Source: JACVRW01 sp036407035 (lineage in GTDB: Bacteria > Actinomycetota > Thermoleophilia > Solirubrobacterales > Thermoleophilaceae). Taken from it: 64,000 nucleotides of DNA. The notes under the pieces were generated by a model. That model ran no database searches and was not told the origin of the DNA. It saw nothing but the letters and a program-made list of their open reading frames with translations. Below are positions 43,052 through 50,376 of this stretch, in pieces (position 1 is the first letter of the stretch; the number at the start of each line of letters is the position of its first letter). Location of the stretch: contig DASXAA010000219.1 of assembly GCA_036407035.1 (NCBI GenBank), positions 1 to 64,000 on the forward strand. Direction: 5' to 3'. The translations under genes were made by a program, and so were the position numbers.

Positions 43052-43894
43052 GTGAGCCGCGCTATCGATGTCATGCACCTCGGCCGCGACCGTGTCATCT
43101 GCGCGTACGAGGTCGGCGGCCTGATCATCGACCCGGGACCGTCGAGTTGTGTCGACGAGTTGGTCGACGTGCTCGGCCCTGTCGTGCCGCGTGCTCTGCT
43201 CCTCACGCACATCCACCTCGACCACGCCGGCGCCACCGGAGTGCTCTGCAGGCGGTTCCCCGAACTGGTCGTGTACGTGCACGAGATCGGCGCGGACCAC
43301 CTCGTGGACCCGTCGAAGCTGCTCGAGAGCGTCGGGCGCCTCTACGGCGATCGAATGGAGGAGATCTGGGGCGAGGTCGTGCCGGTGCCCGAGGAGCGGA
43401 TCCGCCGCCTGAAGGGCGGCGAGGAGGTGGAGGGCTTCAAGGTCGCCTACACGCCCGGCCACGCGAGCCACCACGTCTGTTACCTGGACCCGGAGAGGGG
43501 AGACGCCTACGTCGGCGACATGGCCGGCGTGAGGCTGCCGCCCTACGAGCACACGATCGCGCCGACGCCGCCGCCGGACATCGACCTCGAGGCGTGGCTC
43601 GACTCGCTCCACACGATCGCCTGCTGGAACCCGAGCAGCCTCTGCATGACGCACTTCGGGCAGGTCTTCGACGTGGCCGACCAGCTCCACCGCGTGCGCG
43701 CCGCGCTGCTCGCGGAGGCGGACTCGGCGCGCCTCGACGGCGAGGAGCGGTTCGTCGCCGGGATCGAGGACGGGCTGAGGGAGGCGGCGGACGGGGAGAC
43801 GGTCGAGCGCTACGAGCTGGCGGCCCCGCCGGACCAGCTGTACAAGGGGCTGGAGCGCTACTGGCGCAAGCGGTCCGAGGCGGCGGTGGCGTGA
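43052..43894 (+). CDS. Metallo-beta-lactamase-fold hydrolase
   Basis: 280 residues: LIIDPGPSS, then the zinc motif THIHLDHAGA (near 63-72), TPGHASHHVCYLD (third His), GDMAG (Asp), and a late THFG. All metal ligands of a binuclear MBL enzyme are present. The helical C-terminal third is like the alkyl/SdsA or glyoxalase II-like groups, without a clear match. It starts at GTG 43052 (ATG 43073 is an alternative), diverges from the GGDEF protein and overlaps clpS by GTGA. Confidence 0.87.
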   Translation: MSRAIDVMHLGRDRVICAYEVGGLIIDPGPSSCVDELVDVLGPVVPRALLLTHIHLDHAGATGVLCRRFPELVVYVHEIGADHLVDPSKLLESVGRLYGDRMEEIWGEVVPVPEERIRRLKGGEEVEGFKVAYTPGHASHHVCYLDPERGDAYVGDMAGVRLPPYEHTIAPTPPPDIDLEAWLDSLHTIACWNPSSLCMTHFGQVFDVADQLHRVRAALLAEADSARLDGEERFVAGIEDGLREAADGETVERYELAAPPDQLYKGLERYWRKRSEAAVA

Positions 43895-44178
43895 GCTCGA
43901 CGGTCGAGCTCCCGCGAACGCGCGGGCCGGGCAGCGGCCTGGACGACCAGTGGCGCGTGATCGTCCTGAACGACGACCACAACACGTTCGAGGGCGTGGC
44001 CCGCGCGCTGTCCCGCACGCTGCCGGGGGTGACCTACGACGGCGGGATGGCGATGGCGAACAAGATCCACAACACGGGCCAGGCCATCGTCTGGACCGGG
44101 GCCAAGGAGCCGGCGGAGCTCTACTGGGAGCAGCTGAGCGAGGCGGGCCTGACGATGGCGCCGCTCGAGCAGGGTTAG
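43891..44178 (+). CDS. clpS: ClpS-family adaptor of the Clp protease
   Basis: 95 residues: WRVIVLNDDHNTFEGVARALSRTLPGV, matching the ClpS core in which the NDD stretch contacts N-degron substrates, then MANKIHNTGQAIVWTGAKEPAELYWEQL. ClpS delivers proteins with destabilising N-terminal residues to ClpA/ClpC. The start is the GTG overlapping the stop of the MBL gene. No Clp ATPase is in the window. The C-terminal part is a little shorter than in E. coli. Confidence 0.85.
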   Translation: MSSTVELPRTRGPGSGLDDQWRVIVLNDDHNTFEGVARALSRTLPGVTYDGGMAMANKIHNTGQAIVWTGAKEPAELYWEQLSEAGLTMAPLEQG

Positions 44179-44188
44179 AGCCCGGCGC

Positions 44189-44512
44189 TCAGTCGCTCTC
44201 GAGCGATACCAGCGAGCCCTCGCCCACGACCTCCCACATCGCCGGCAGGAGCGGCACCTGGTAGAGGCCGGACAGCTCGGCGCGCGCCGCCGCGAGCCGC
44301 TCCGAGTACCAGTAGCGCTCCCAGTCGGCCTTGGACTCGAAGGTCGCCTCCTGGATGAAGTCGAGCCGCCCGTCAAGGGCGCGGTAGAAGGCCCACGAGG
44401 TCGCGCCGTAGTCGAGCGCGGCCTGGGCCGCGGGCAGCCAGCCCTCCTCGAACCTGTCGCCGCGGAACGGGTTGGCCGCCCACTTGATGATCACCCGGAA
44501 CACGTCAGGCAC
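44189..44512 (-). CDS. Small conserved-looking protein downstream of ccr
   Basis: 107 residues, soluble, rich in Trp and Tyr: RVIIKWAANPFRGDRFEEGWLPAAQAALDYG, ATSWAFYRALDG, FIQEATFESKADWERYW. The pattern suggests a dimeric alpha/beta barrel (ABM/EthD-like) but no catalytic residues stand out. Its ATG overlaps the end of ccr by 8 bases, so it is probably co-translated with it. Function unknown. Confidence 0.65.
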   Translation of the reverse strand: MPDVFRVIIKWAANPFRGDRFEEGWLPAAQAALDYGATSWAFYRALDGRLDFIQEATFESKADWERYWYSERLAAARAELSGLYQVPLLPAMWEVVGEGSLVSLESD

Positions 44513-45761
44513 CCACCTCGGCGTAGATCGCGCCGGGGCCCTCGGCGGTCTTGCCGAGCCCGGTCTCGTCAGCGCCCACGAGTATCGAGATCTTGCCGAG
44601 GTGCTGGTTGTCGCGCATCAGCTGGTGCGCCTCGGGCACGCCCTCGAAGCCCATCGTCCGCCACAGCACCGGCCGGATCTGGCCCGACTCGATCAGCTCG
44701 TTCGCCTTCATGCACTCGTAGGCGTTCGCGAAGTGCGAGCCGAGGATCTCCTTCTGGCGCATCCAGAGGTAGCGCACGTCGAAGTCCAGCTCGTAGCCGG
44801 TCGTCCCCGCGCAGATCACGACCTTCCCGAACGGCTTGACGACGAACACCGACGTGGGGAACGTGGCCTTGCCGACGTGCTCGAAGACGATGTCGGGCGA
44901 GTCGCCGAGGATCTCCTTGACGCGCCTGCCGAACTCGCGCGAGACCTTGAAGCGGGCCTTCTCCTCGTCGGGCGTCTCGCCGCCCCTCCGCATCATGCCC
45001 GTGAACTCGCTGCGGTCGATGTAGTCCACCGCTCCGAGCTGCTTGACCAGCTCGCCCTTCTCCGGCGACGAAACGACCCCGACCGCGTGAGCGCCCGCCA
45101 GCGCGCAGAGCTGGGTGGCGAACACGCCGAGCCCGCCGGCGGCGCCCCAGATCAGCACGCGCTGGCCGGCCTGGAGGTTGCAGCGGTCGATCAGCATCCG
45201 GTACGCGGTGAAGTACACGAGGCCGTAGGAGGCGGCCTCCTCCCAGGTCAGGTTCTGAGGGCGCGGGAGCAGCTGCTGCGCCTGCACCTTCGTGAACTGC
45301 GCGAAGGAGCCCCAGGTGGTCTCGTAGCCCCAGATCATCTGGGACGGGGCGGCGAGCGGGTCGAGCCCGTGCACCTCCGGGTCCTCGTACGAGGCCATGT
45401 TGCAGTGGATGATCACCTCGTCGCCCGGCTTCCAGCGCGTGACGCCCTCGCCGACCTTCCAGACGACCCCGGACGCGTCCGAGCCGCCGATGTGGTGTCC
45501 CCACTCCGGGTGGTCGCCGTAGCGCATCACGGAGACCGGCTCGCCGAGCGCGGCCCAGACGTTGTTGTAGTTCACGCCGGCCGCCATCACCCGCACGATG
45601 ACCTCGAACGCGCCGGGCTCCGGCACCTCGACCTCCTCGAGCCGGAAGGCGTCGCGCGGCTCGCCGAGGCGCTCCTCGCGGATCACCCAGGCCGCCATCG
45701 TCTCCGGCAGCGTGCCGGGCTCCACCCGGAGCTCGGACACCTTGCTCACATCCACAGCCAT
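44505..45761 (-). CDS. ccr: Crotonyl-CoA carboxylase/reductase
   Basis: 418 residues of the medium-chain reductase family with Ccr-specific blocks: AAGVNYNNVWAALG, HIGGSDASGVVWKVG, SQMIWGYETTWGSFAQF, NADPH site WGAAGGLGVFATQL, VICAGTTGYELDFDVRYLWMRQKEILGSHFAN. The CO2-binding Asn (NNVW), Glu (WGYET) and His (GSHFAN) seen in characterised enzymes appear kept. It reductively carboxylates crotonyl-CoA to ethylmalonyl-CoA. It is slightly shorter than Streptomyces enzymes (about 447). Its product is the substrate of the MeaA-type mutase at 36262-38259. Confidence 0.92.
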   Translation of the reverse strand: MAVDVSKVSELRVEPGTLPETMAAWVIREERLGEPRDAFRLEEVEVPEPGAFEVIVRVMAAGVNYNNVWAALGEPVSVMRYGDHPEWGHHIGGSDASGVVWKVGEGVTRWKPGDEVIIHCNMASYEDPEVHGLDPLAAPSQMIWGYETTWGSFAQFTKVQAQQLLPRPQNLTWEEAASYGLVYFTAYRMLIDRCNLQAGQRVLIWGAAGGLGVFATQLCALAGAHAVGVVSSPEKGELVKQLGAVDYIDRSEFTGMMRRGGETPDEEKARFKVSREFGRRVKEILGDSPDIVFEHVGKATFPTSVFVVKPFGKVVICAGTTGYELDFDVRYLWMRQKEILGSHFANAYECMKANELIESGQIRPVLWRTMGFEGVPEAHQLMRDNQHLGKISILVGADETGLGKTAEGPGAIYAEVGA

Positions 45762-45813
45762 CGCGTAGTCAGTCCTCCACGGTCTCGCAGGGGGCCGTGG
45801 ATCCTACTGGCGC

Positions 45814-47400
45814 TCAGGCGGCGTGTGCGACCTCGGGCGTGGCCTCGGCCACCGCGGCCGCCTCCGGCTGCGCGGCCGTCTTCTTCGGTCCGATCAGGAA
45901 CAGCGCGATCAGCGCGCCGCTGAACGCCACGCCCGCCGACAGCCACATCCCGCTCGAGAAGGCGTGGATGAACGCATCCCTGGCGGCGCCGTCCACCTGC
46001 TGCGCCACGTGCGGGGCGAGGCCGTGGAGCGACTCGCCGTTCGAGGCCGACCCCAGGTTGTCCACAAGGTGCTCGCGCTGGGCGGCGCTGACGGGCAGGC
46101 CCGCGAGCGTCTCCTTGAAGCGGTCGCTCGCGAGGTGCTGGAACAGCGCCCCGATGGCCGCGACGCCGAAGGTGCCGCCCATCATCCGGTTCATCGAGAG
46201 GATCCCCGACCCGACGCCCGCCTTGGCGGCATCGACGGAGTTCATCGCGGCGGTCGACATCGGCGACATCGTCAGGGCCATGCCGATGCCCATCAGGACG
46301 AAGGCGGGGAGCAGCAGCGAATAGCCCGTGTCCACGTCCACGCGCGTCTGGAGCGCCATCGCGATCGCGGCGAGCGTGAGGCCGGCGACCATCAGCGGCC
46401 GCGGCCCGATCCGGTCGGCGAGCCGGCCGGAGATCGGCGCGATCAGGACGATCATCAGGGTGCTCGGCAGGAAGCGGATGCCCGCCTGGATCGGCGAGTA
46501 GCCGAGGATGTTCTGCATGTAGAGCGCGACGAAGAAGAACATCGCGAGCATCGCGAACGAGACGATGAACGCGACCGCGTTCGCGCCCAGGTACGTGCGC
46601 GACCTGAAGAACGAGAAGTCCACCATCGGCTCGCGCACGCGCGGCTCGATCACGAAGAACGCCACGATCGCGACGGCCGCGACGGCGAACAGCGCGAGGA
46701 TGCGGGTGGAGTCCCAGCCCCAGGAGTTGCCCTCGACGAGCGCCAGCACGAGCGCGGAGAGCCCGACGGAAAGGGCGGCGATGCCGGGGACGTCGACCTT
46801 GTGGTGTGTCGTCTCGTCGCGCGACTCGAGCGTGGCGAACAGCGTCACGATCACGGCGCCGATCGCGACCGGCACGTTCAGGAAGAAGATCGCCCGCCAG
46901 GAGACGTACTCGGCGAGCGCGCCGCCGACCACGGGCCCGATCGCGAGCGCGAGCGCCGAGACGCCGGCCCAGGTGCCGATCGCCTTGCCGCGCTCGTGCG
47001 CCGGGAAGGTGTTCGTGATGATCGAGAGGCTGCCGGGCATCATGAACGCGGCGCCGATGCCCTGCACCGCGCGGCCGCCGACGAGCCAGGCCTGGTCCGG
47101 CGCCAGGCCGATGGCGGCGCTCGAGAGGGCGAAGACCACCACGCCGAAGAGGAACATGCGGCGGCGGCCGAAGATGTCGCCCAGGCGCCCGCCGGTCACG
47201 AGCAGCACGGCGAAGGTGAGCGTGTAGGCGTTGACGGTCCACTCGAGGCTCGAGAGCGACGCGTCGAGGTCGCGCTGGATGGACGGCAGCGCGACGTTCA
47301 CCACGGTGTTGTCGAGCATGATCATGAACAGCGCGAAACACATCGCGCCGAGCGTCCACCAGCGGCGATTGCCCTCGTTCAGGCGAAGGCGATCTGTCAT
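45814..47400 (-). CDS. MFS drug exporter, DHA2 (EmrB/QacA) type, 14 helices
   Basis: 528 residues. Motif A-like GGRLGDIFGRRRMFLFG and motif C-like GVSALALAIGPVVGGALAEY are clear, with LDNTVVNVALPSIQRDL (motif D1) at the first helix. Length and the count of about 14 helices fit DHA2 proton-drug antiporters. The ATG overlaps the stop of the marR gene (ATGA), so the exporter is expressed with its regulator. The substrate is unknown. Confidence 0.94.
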   Translation of the reverse strand: MTDRLRLNEGNRRWWTLGAMCFALFMIMLDNTVVNVALPSIQRDLDASLSSLEWTVNAYTLTFAVLLVTGGRLGDIFGRRRMFLFGVVVFALSSAAIGLAPDQAWLVGGRAVQGIGAAFMMPGSLSIITNTFPAHERGKAIGTWAGVSALALAIGPVVGGALAEYVSWRAIFFLNVPVAIGAVIVTLFATLESRDETTHHKVDVPGIAALSVGLSALVLALVEGNSWGWDSTRILALFAVAAVAIVAFFVIEPRVREPMVDFSFFRSRTYLGANAVAFIVSFAMLAMFFFVALYMQNILGYSPIQAGIRFLPSTLMIVLIAPISGRLADRIGPRPLMVAGLTLAAIAMALQTRVDVDTGYSLLLPAFVLMGIGMALTMSPMSTAAMNSVDAAKAGVGSGILSMNRMMGGTFGVAAIGALFQHLASDRFKETLAGLPVSAAQREHLVDNLGSASNGESLHGLAPHVAQQVDGAARDAFIHAFSSGMWLSAGVAFSGALIALFLIGPKKTAAQPEAAAVAEATPEVAHAA

Positions 47401-47900
47401 GGGTCCTGTACCTCCTGCGGAATGTGCGCGGCGATCTCGGGTCGCTGCGCGAGCGTTCGAAGTCCTGGTGCAAGGAGGTCGCGCTCCTCCGGCGACAGCG
47501 ACTCCACGAACTCGCGGAGCGCGACCGCACGGATCGCGACCATCTCCTCGACTCTGGCGCGCCCCTCGGGCGTGATGCGGACGAGCTTGCTGCGGCGGTC
47601 GTCCGTGTCCTCCTCGCGCGTGACGAAACCGCGCTTGACGAGCCCGTCGACGGCGCGGCTGACCGCCGGCAGGGAGAGCTGGAGCCGCTCGCCCAGGGTC
47701 TTGAGCGAGACGGCCACGTCGTCGTAGAGGTGCTGGAGCGCCTTCACCTGCGTGAACGACAGCTCCAGGGAGTCGATCGCCTGGACCATGTCGCGGCCGA
47801 TGTCGACCAGCAGGTACTTGGTGACCGCCCAGAGATCGGCGAGCAGGGCGTCCTCGAGGATCGTGCTCGTCGATTGTGTGCGCGCACTAGATGCTTGCAT
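47397..47900 (-). CDS. MarR-family transcriptional regulator
   Basis: 167 residues: dimerising helices, then winged helix DVAVSLKTLGERLQLSLPAVSRAVDGLVKRGFVTREEDTDDRRSKLVRITPEG, the recognition helix and wing typical of MarR. It likely represses itself and the downstream exporter until a ligand binds. The ATG at 47900 sits inside a 16-base palindrome and at the expected transcription start, suggesting a leaderless mRNA. Confidence 0.93.
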   Translation of the reverse strand: MQASSARTQSTSTILEDALLADLWAVTKYLLVDIGRDMVQAIDSLELSFTQVKALQHLYDDVAVSLKTLGERLQLSLPAVSRAVDGLVKRGFVTREEDTDDRRSKLVRITPEGRARVEEMVAIRAVALREFVESLSPEERDLLAPGLRTLAQRPEIAAHIPQEVQDP

Positions 47901-47936
47901 GCATGCAAGTATTGCACGTGAGCAAGCGAATGCCAA
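47894..47936 (-). promoter_or_regulatory. marR promoter with overlapping MarR-type operator
   Basis: On the reverse strand TTGGCA (47936-47931), a 17-base spacer and AATACT (47913-47908) form a good sigma-70-like promoter. CTTGCATGCATGCAAG (47894-47909) is a perfect 16-base palindrome, the TTGCATGCAA style of MarR sites, and covers the -10 and the marR start codon. Binding would block initiation. Confidence 0.75.
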
Positions 47937-47998
47937 GGGGTTTGGCGAATGTTGCGCGCTCGCGCGCGTCCGCGGCACAGGAGTAGCATCGCCCTGCC

Positions 47999-48274
47999 TT
48001 GCACGTCCACGTACGCCTCGGCGCCGGGCTCTCCAACCTCGCCGGCAGGGCGCAGCTCCAGGTCGAGTTGCCCCCCGGCGCGACGGTCGACGACCTGCTC
48101 CGGCGCGTGGGCGACGACCATCCCGACATCGCCTCGGGGCTCGGCTCGGCGCTGACCGTCGTGGGTGGCAGCCAGGCCGGCTCCGACCGGGAGCTGGAGG
48201 AGGGGGAGCGCGTGGCGCTGCTCCTCCCGGTCGCGGGAGGCGGACCCTTCGATCACCCAGGAGGTGGATCCTGA
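47999..48274 (+). CDS. MoaD/ThiS-like ubiquitin-fold protein with C-terminal extension
   Basis: 91 residues from a TTG: HVHVRLGAGLSNLAG, LPPGATVDDLLRRVGDDHP, and LEEGERVALLLPVAGGG, the beta-grasp pattern of sulfur carriers. Carriers normally end in Gly-Gly; here PVAGG is followed by eleven more residues ending GGGS, so activation would need trimming or this is not a sulfur carrier. The stop overlaps the ATG of the acetamidase-like gene by one base. Confidence 0.75.
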   Translation: MHVHVRLGAGLSNLAGRAQLQVELPPGATVDDLLRRVGDDHPDIASGLGSALTVVGGSQAGSDRELEEGERVALLLPVAGGGPFDHPGGGS

Positions 48275-49599
48275 TGGCGGTAGAGCCGGCCGAACTCGGA
48301 ACGCAGACAGCCCATCCGACCGTTTTCGTCGACACCTTCACCGACGGTCTGCTCGACCCCGTGCGCCCGATGCTCGGTCCGGTCGAGGACGGCGGCCACA
48401 TCGTCTTCAACACCTCGCCCGGCTGCTGGGGGCCGATGATCACACCGGCGCTGCGCGGCGGCCACGAGGTCGCGACGCCGGTGGCGGTCGCCGGCGCGGA
48501 GGTCGGCGACGCGATCGCGATCCGCATCAAGGACATCCTCGTAACCTCGATCGCGACCGCGTCGGGCAACGACCAGTGGATGGAGGGCCGCTTCCTCGGC
48601 GATCCGTACATCGCCGGCCGCTGCGCCGAGTGCGGGACGATGTACCCGGAGACGCGCATCGAGGGCATCGGCCAGACGGCGGTCCGCTGCGCGAACTGCG
48701 GCGCCGACGCCACGCCGTTCACGTTCACGAACGGCTACACGATCGCCTTCGACGAGCAGAAGCGGGTGGGCGTGACCGTCGGCCGCGAGGGCGCCGAGCG
48801 GATGGCCGCCGACGCCAAGCGCTTCGCCGCGCTGCCGGAGAACTCGGTCCAGAACCCGATCCTCACGTTCGCGCCGAGCGACCTCGTCGGCGTGGCGAGC
48901 CGCCTGCGCCCGTTCATGGGGCAGATCGGCACCACGCCCTCGATGCCGATCCCCGACTCGCACAACGCCGGCGACTTCGGCTCGTTCCTGATCGGGGCGC
49001 CGCACGAGTTCGCGCTTACGGCGGAGGAGCTCGACAAGCACCGCACCGACGGCCACCTGGACATCGACGCCGTCCGCGCCGGCGCGATCCTCATCTGCCC
49101 GGTCAAGACCCCGGGCGGCGGCGTGTACATGGGCGACATGCACGCGATGCAGGGCGACGGCGAGATCGCGGGCCACACCACCGACGTGTCCGGCACCGCG
49201 ACGCTCGAGGTCGAGGTGATGAAGGGCCTCGACATCGACGGCCCGATCCTGTTCCCGGTCGAGGAGGACCTGCCGTTCCTGGCGCGGCCGCTCAGCGAGG
49301 GCGAGCGCGCGCAGGCGCTCGCGCTGGCGCGGCGCCACGGGGTGGAGGAGCTCGAGGAGTCCGCACCGATCTCGGTGATCGGGACGGGGCCCGACCTGAA
49401 CAGCGCCACCGACAACGGCCTCGAGCGCGCGGCGCGCCTGCTCGACATGACCGTGCCGGAGGTGAAGAACCGGGCCACGATCACGGGCGCGATCGAGATC
49501 GGCCGCCACCCGGGCGTGGTGCAGGTGACGTTCAGGGCGCCGGTCGATCGGCTCGAGCGGCGCGGCCTGCTGGAGTACGCACGGGAGATGTACGGCTGA
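48274..49599 (+). CDS. Acetamidase/formamidase-family protein with zinc-ribbon insert
   Basis: 441 residues. FmdA/AmdA-like blocks: TPALRGGHEVATPV, GDAIAIRIKDI, GDFGSFLIGAPHEF, CPVKTPGGGVYMGDMHAMQGDGEIAGHT with the metal and catalytic residues, and RATITGAIEIG. An insert near 117-141 has CAEC and CANC spaced C-x2-C-x18-C-x2-C, a zinc ribbon not typical of the characterised amidases. The family hydrolyses short amides; the substrate here is unknown. AGGAGG lies 10 bases before the ATG. Confidence 0.87.
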   Translation: MAVEPAELGTQTAHPTVFVDTFTDGLLDPVRPMLGPVEDGGHIVFNTSPGCWGPMITPALRGGHEVATPVAVAGAEVGDAIAIRIKDILVTSIATASGNDQWMEGRFLGDPYIAGRCAECGTMYPETRIEGIGQTAVRCANCGADATPFTFTNGYTIAFDEQKRVGVTVGREGAERMAADAKRFAALPENSVQNPILTFAPSDLVGVASRLRPFMGQIGTTPSMPIPDSHNAGDFGSFLIGAPHEFALTAEELDKHRTDGHLDIDAVRAGAILICPVKTPGGGVYMGDMHAMQGDGEIAGHTTDVSGTATLEVEVMKGLDIDGPILFPVEEDLPFLARPLSEGERAQALALARRHGVEELEESAPISVIGTGPDLNSATDNGLERAARLLDMTVPEVKNRATITGAIEIGRHPGVVQVTFRAPVDRLERRGLLEYAREMYG

Positions 49600-50324
49600 G
49601 GGCCACGCTCTTCGCGGTCCCCGGCTCGCATCCCTCGCTGGCCGCCCAGCTGATGCTGGAGCGGAAGGGGGTGGAGGTGCGCCGGATCGACCTCGTCGCC
49701 GCCGTGCACCGGCTCGTGGTGCGCGCGGCGGGCTTCCCGGGGATCACCGTGCCGGCCGTGCGCCTGGAGGGCGTGCGCCTGCAGGGCACCGGGAGGATCG
49801 CCCGCGCGCTCGACGCGCTCGTGCCGGAGCCGCGCCTGGTGCCCGCCGACGCGGCCGCGCGCGCCGAGGTCGAGCGGGCCGAGGGCTGGGCGGACGAGGT
49901 GTACCAGGCCGCCGCGCGCCGGCTCGCCTGGGCGACGATCAAGCGGGACCGCTCGTCGGTCGGCAGCTTCCTCGAGGGCGCGCGGCTCGGCATCCCGACC
50001 GGCCTCGCCGCCCGCACCGCCGCGCCGGTGATCTTCCTGTCGGCGCGGCTCAACCGGGCGAACGACGCCGCGGTGCGCCGCGACCTGGCGGCGCTGCCCG
50101 GCTGGCTCGATCGGATCGACGGCTGGCTCGCCGAGGGCGTGCTGGGCGGCCGCGAGCCCAACGTGGCCGACTACCAGGTGGCCACGTCCACGCGGCTGCT
50201 GATGGCGATGGACGACGTGAGGCCGTCGATCGAGGACCGCCCGGCCGGCCGCCACGCCCTGCGGCTCGTGCCCACCTTCCCGGGCCGGGTGCCGCCGGTC
50301 CTGCCTCAGAGCTGGCTTCGCTGA
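49596..50324 (+). CDS. GST-like thioredoxin-fold protein with a CTG start
   Basis: 242 residues: LRATLFAVPGSHPSLAAQLMLERKGVEVRRIDL at the start, GITVPAVRLEGVRLQGTGRIARALD (cis-Pro region), then a helical domain ending near VADYQVATSTRLLM. The reading frame opens inside the previous stop: CTG 49596-49598 overlaps TGA 49597-49599, with GGAG eight bases upstream. The first ATG (near 49651) would remove the first strand and helix, so I place the start at CTG. Third gene of the MoaD-like/acetamidase-like operon. Confidence 0.75.
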   Translation: MRATLFAVPGSHPSLAAQLMLERKGVEVRRIDLVAAVHRLVVRAAGFPGITVPAVRLEGVRLQGTGRIARALDALVPEPRLVPADAAARAEVERAEGWADEVYQAAARRLAWATIKRDRSSVGSFLEGARLGIPTGLAARTAAPVIFLSARLNRANDAAVRRDLAALPGWLDRIDGWLAEGVLGGREPNVADYQVATSTRLLMAMDDVRPSIEDRPAGRHALRLVPTFPGRVPPVLPQSWLR

Positions 50325-50376
50325 CGCTTCGCGCCCGTTCCGTCAGGTCCCGTGCGTACGGTGCGACTGGACCATC

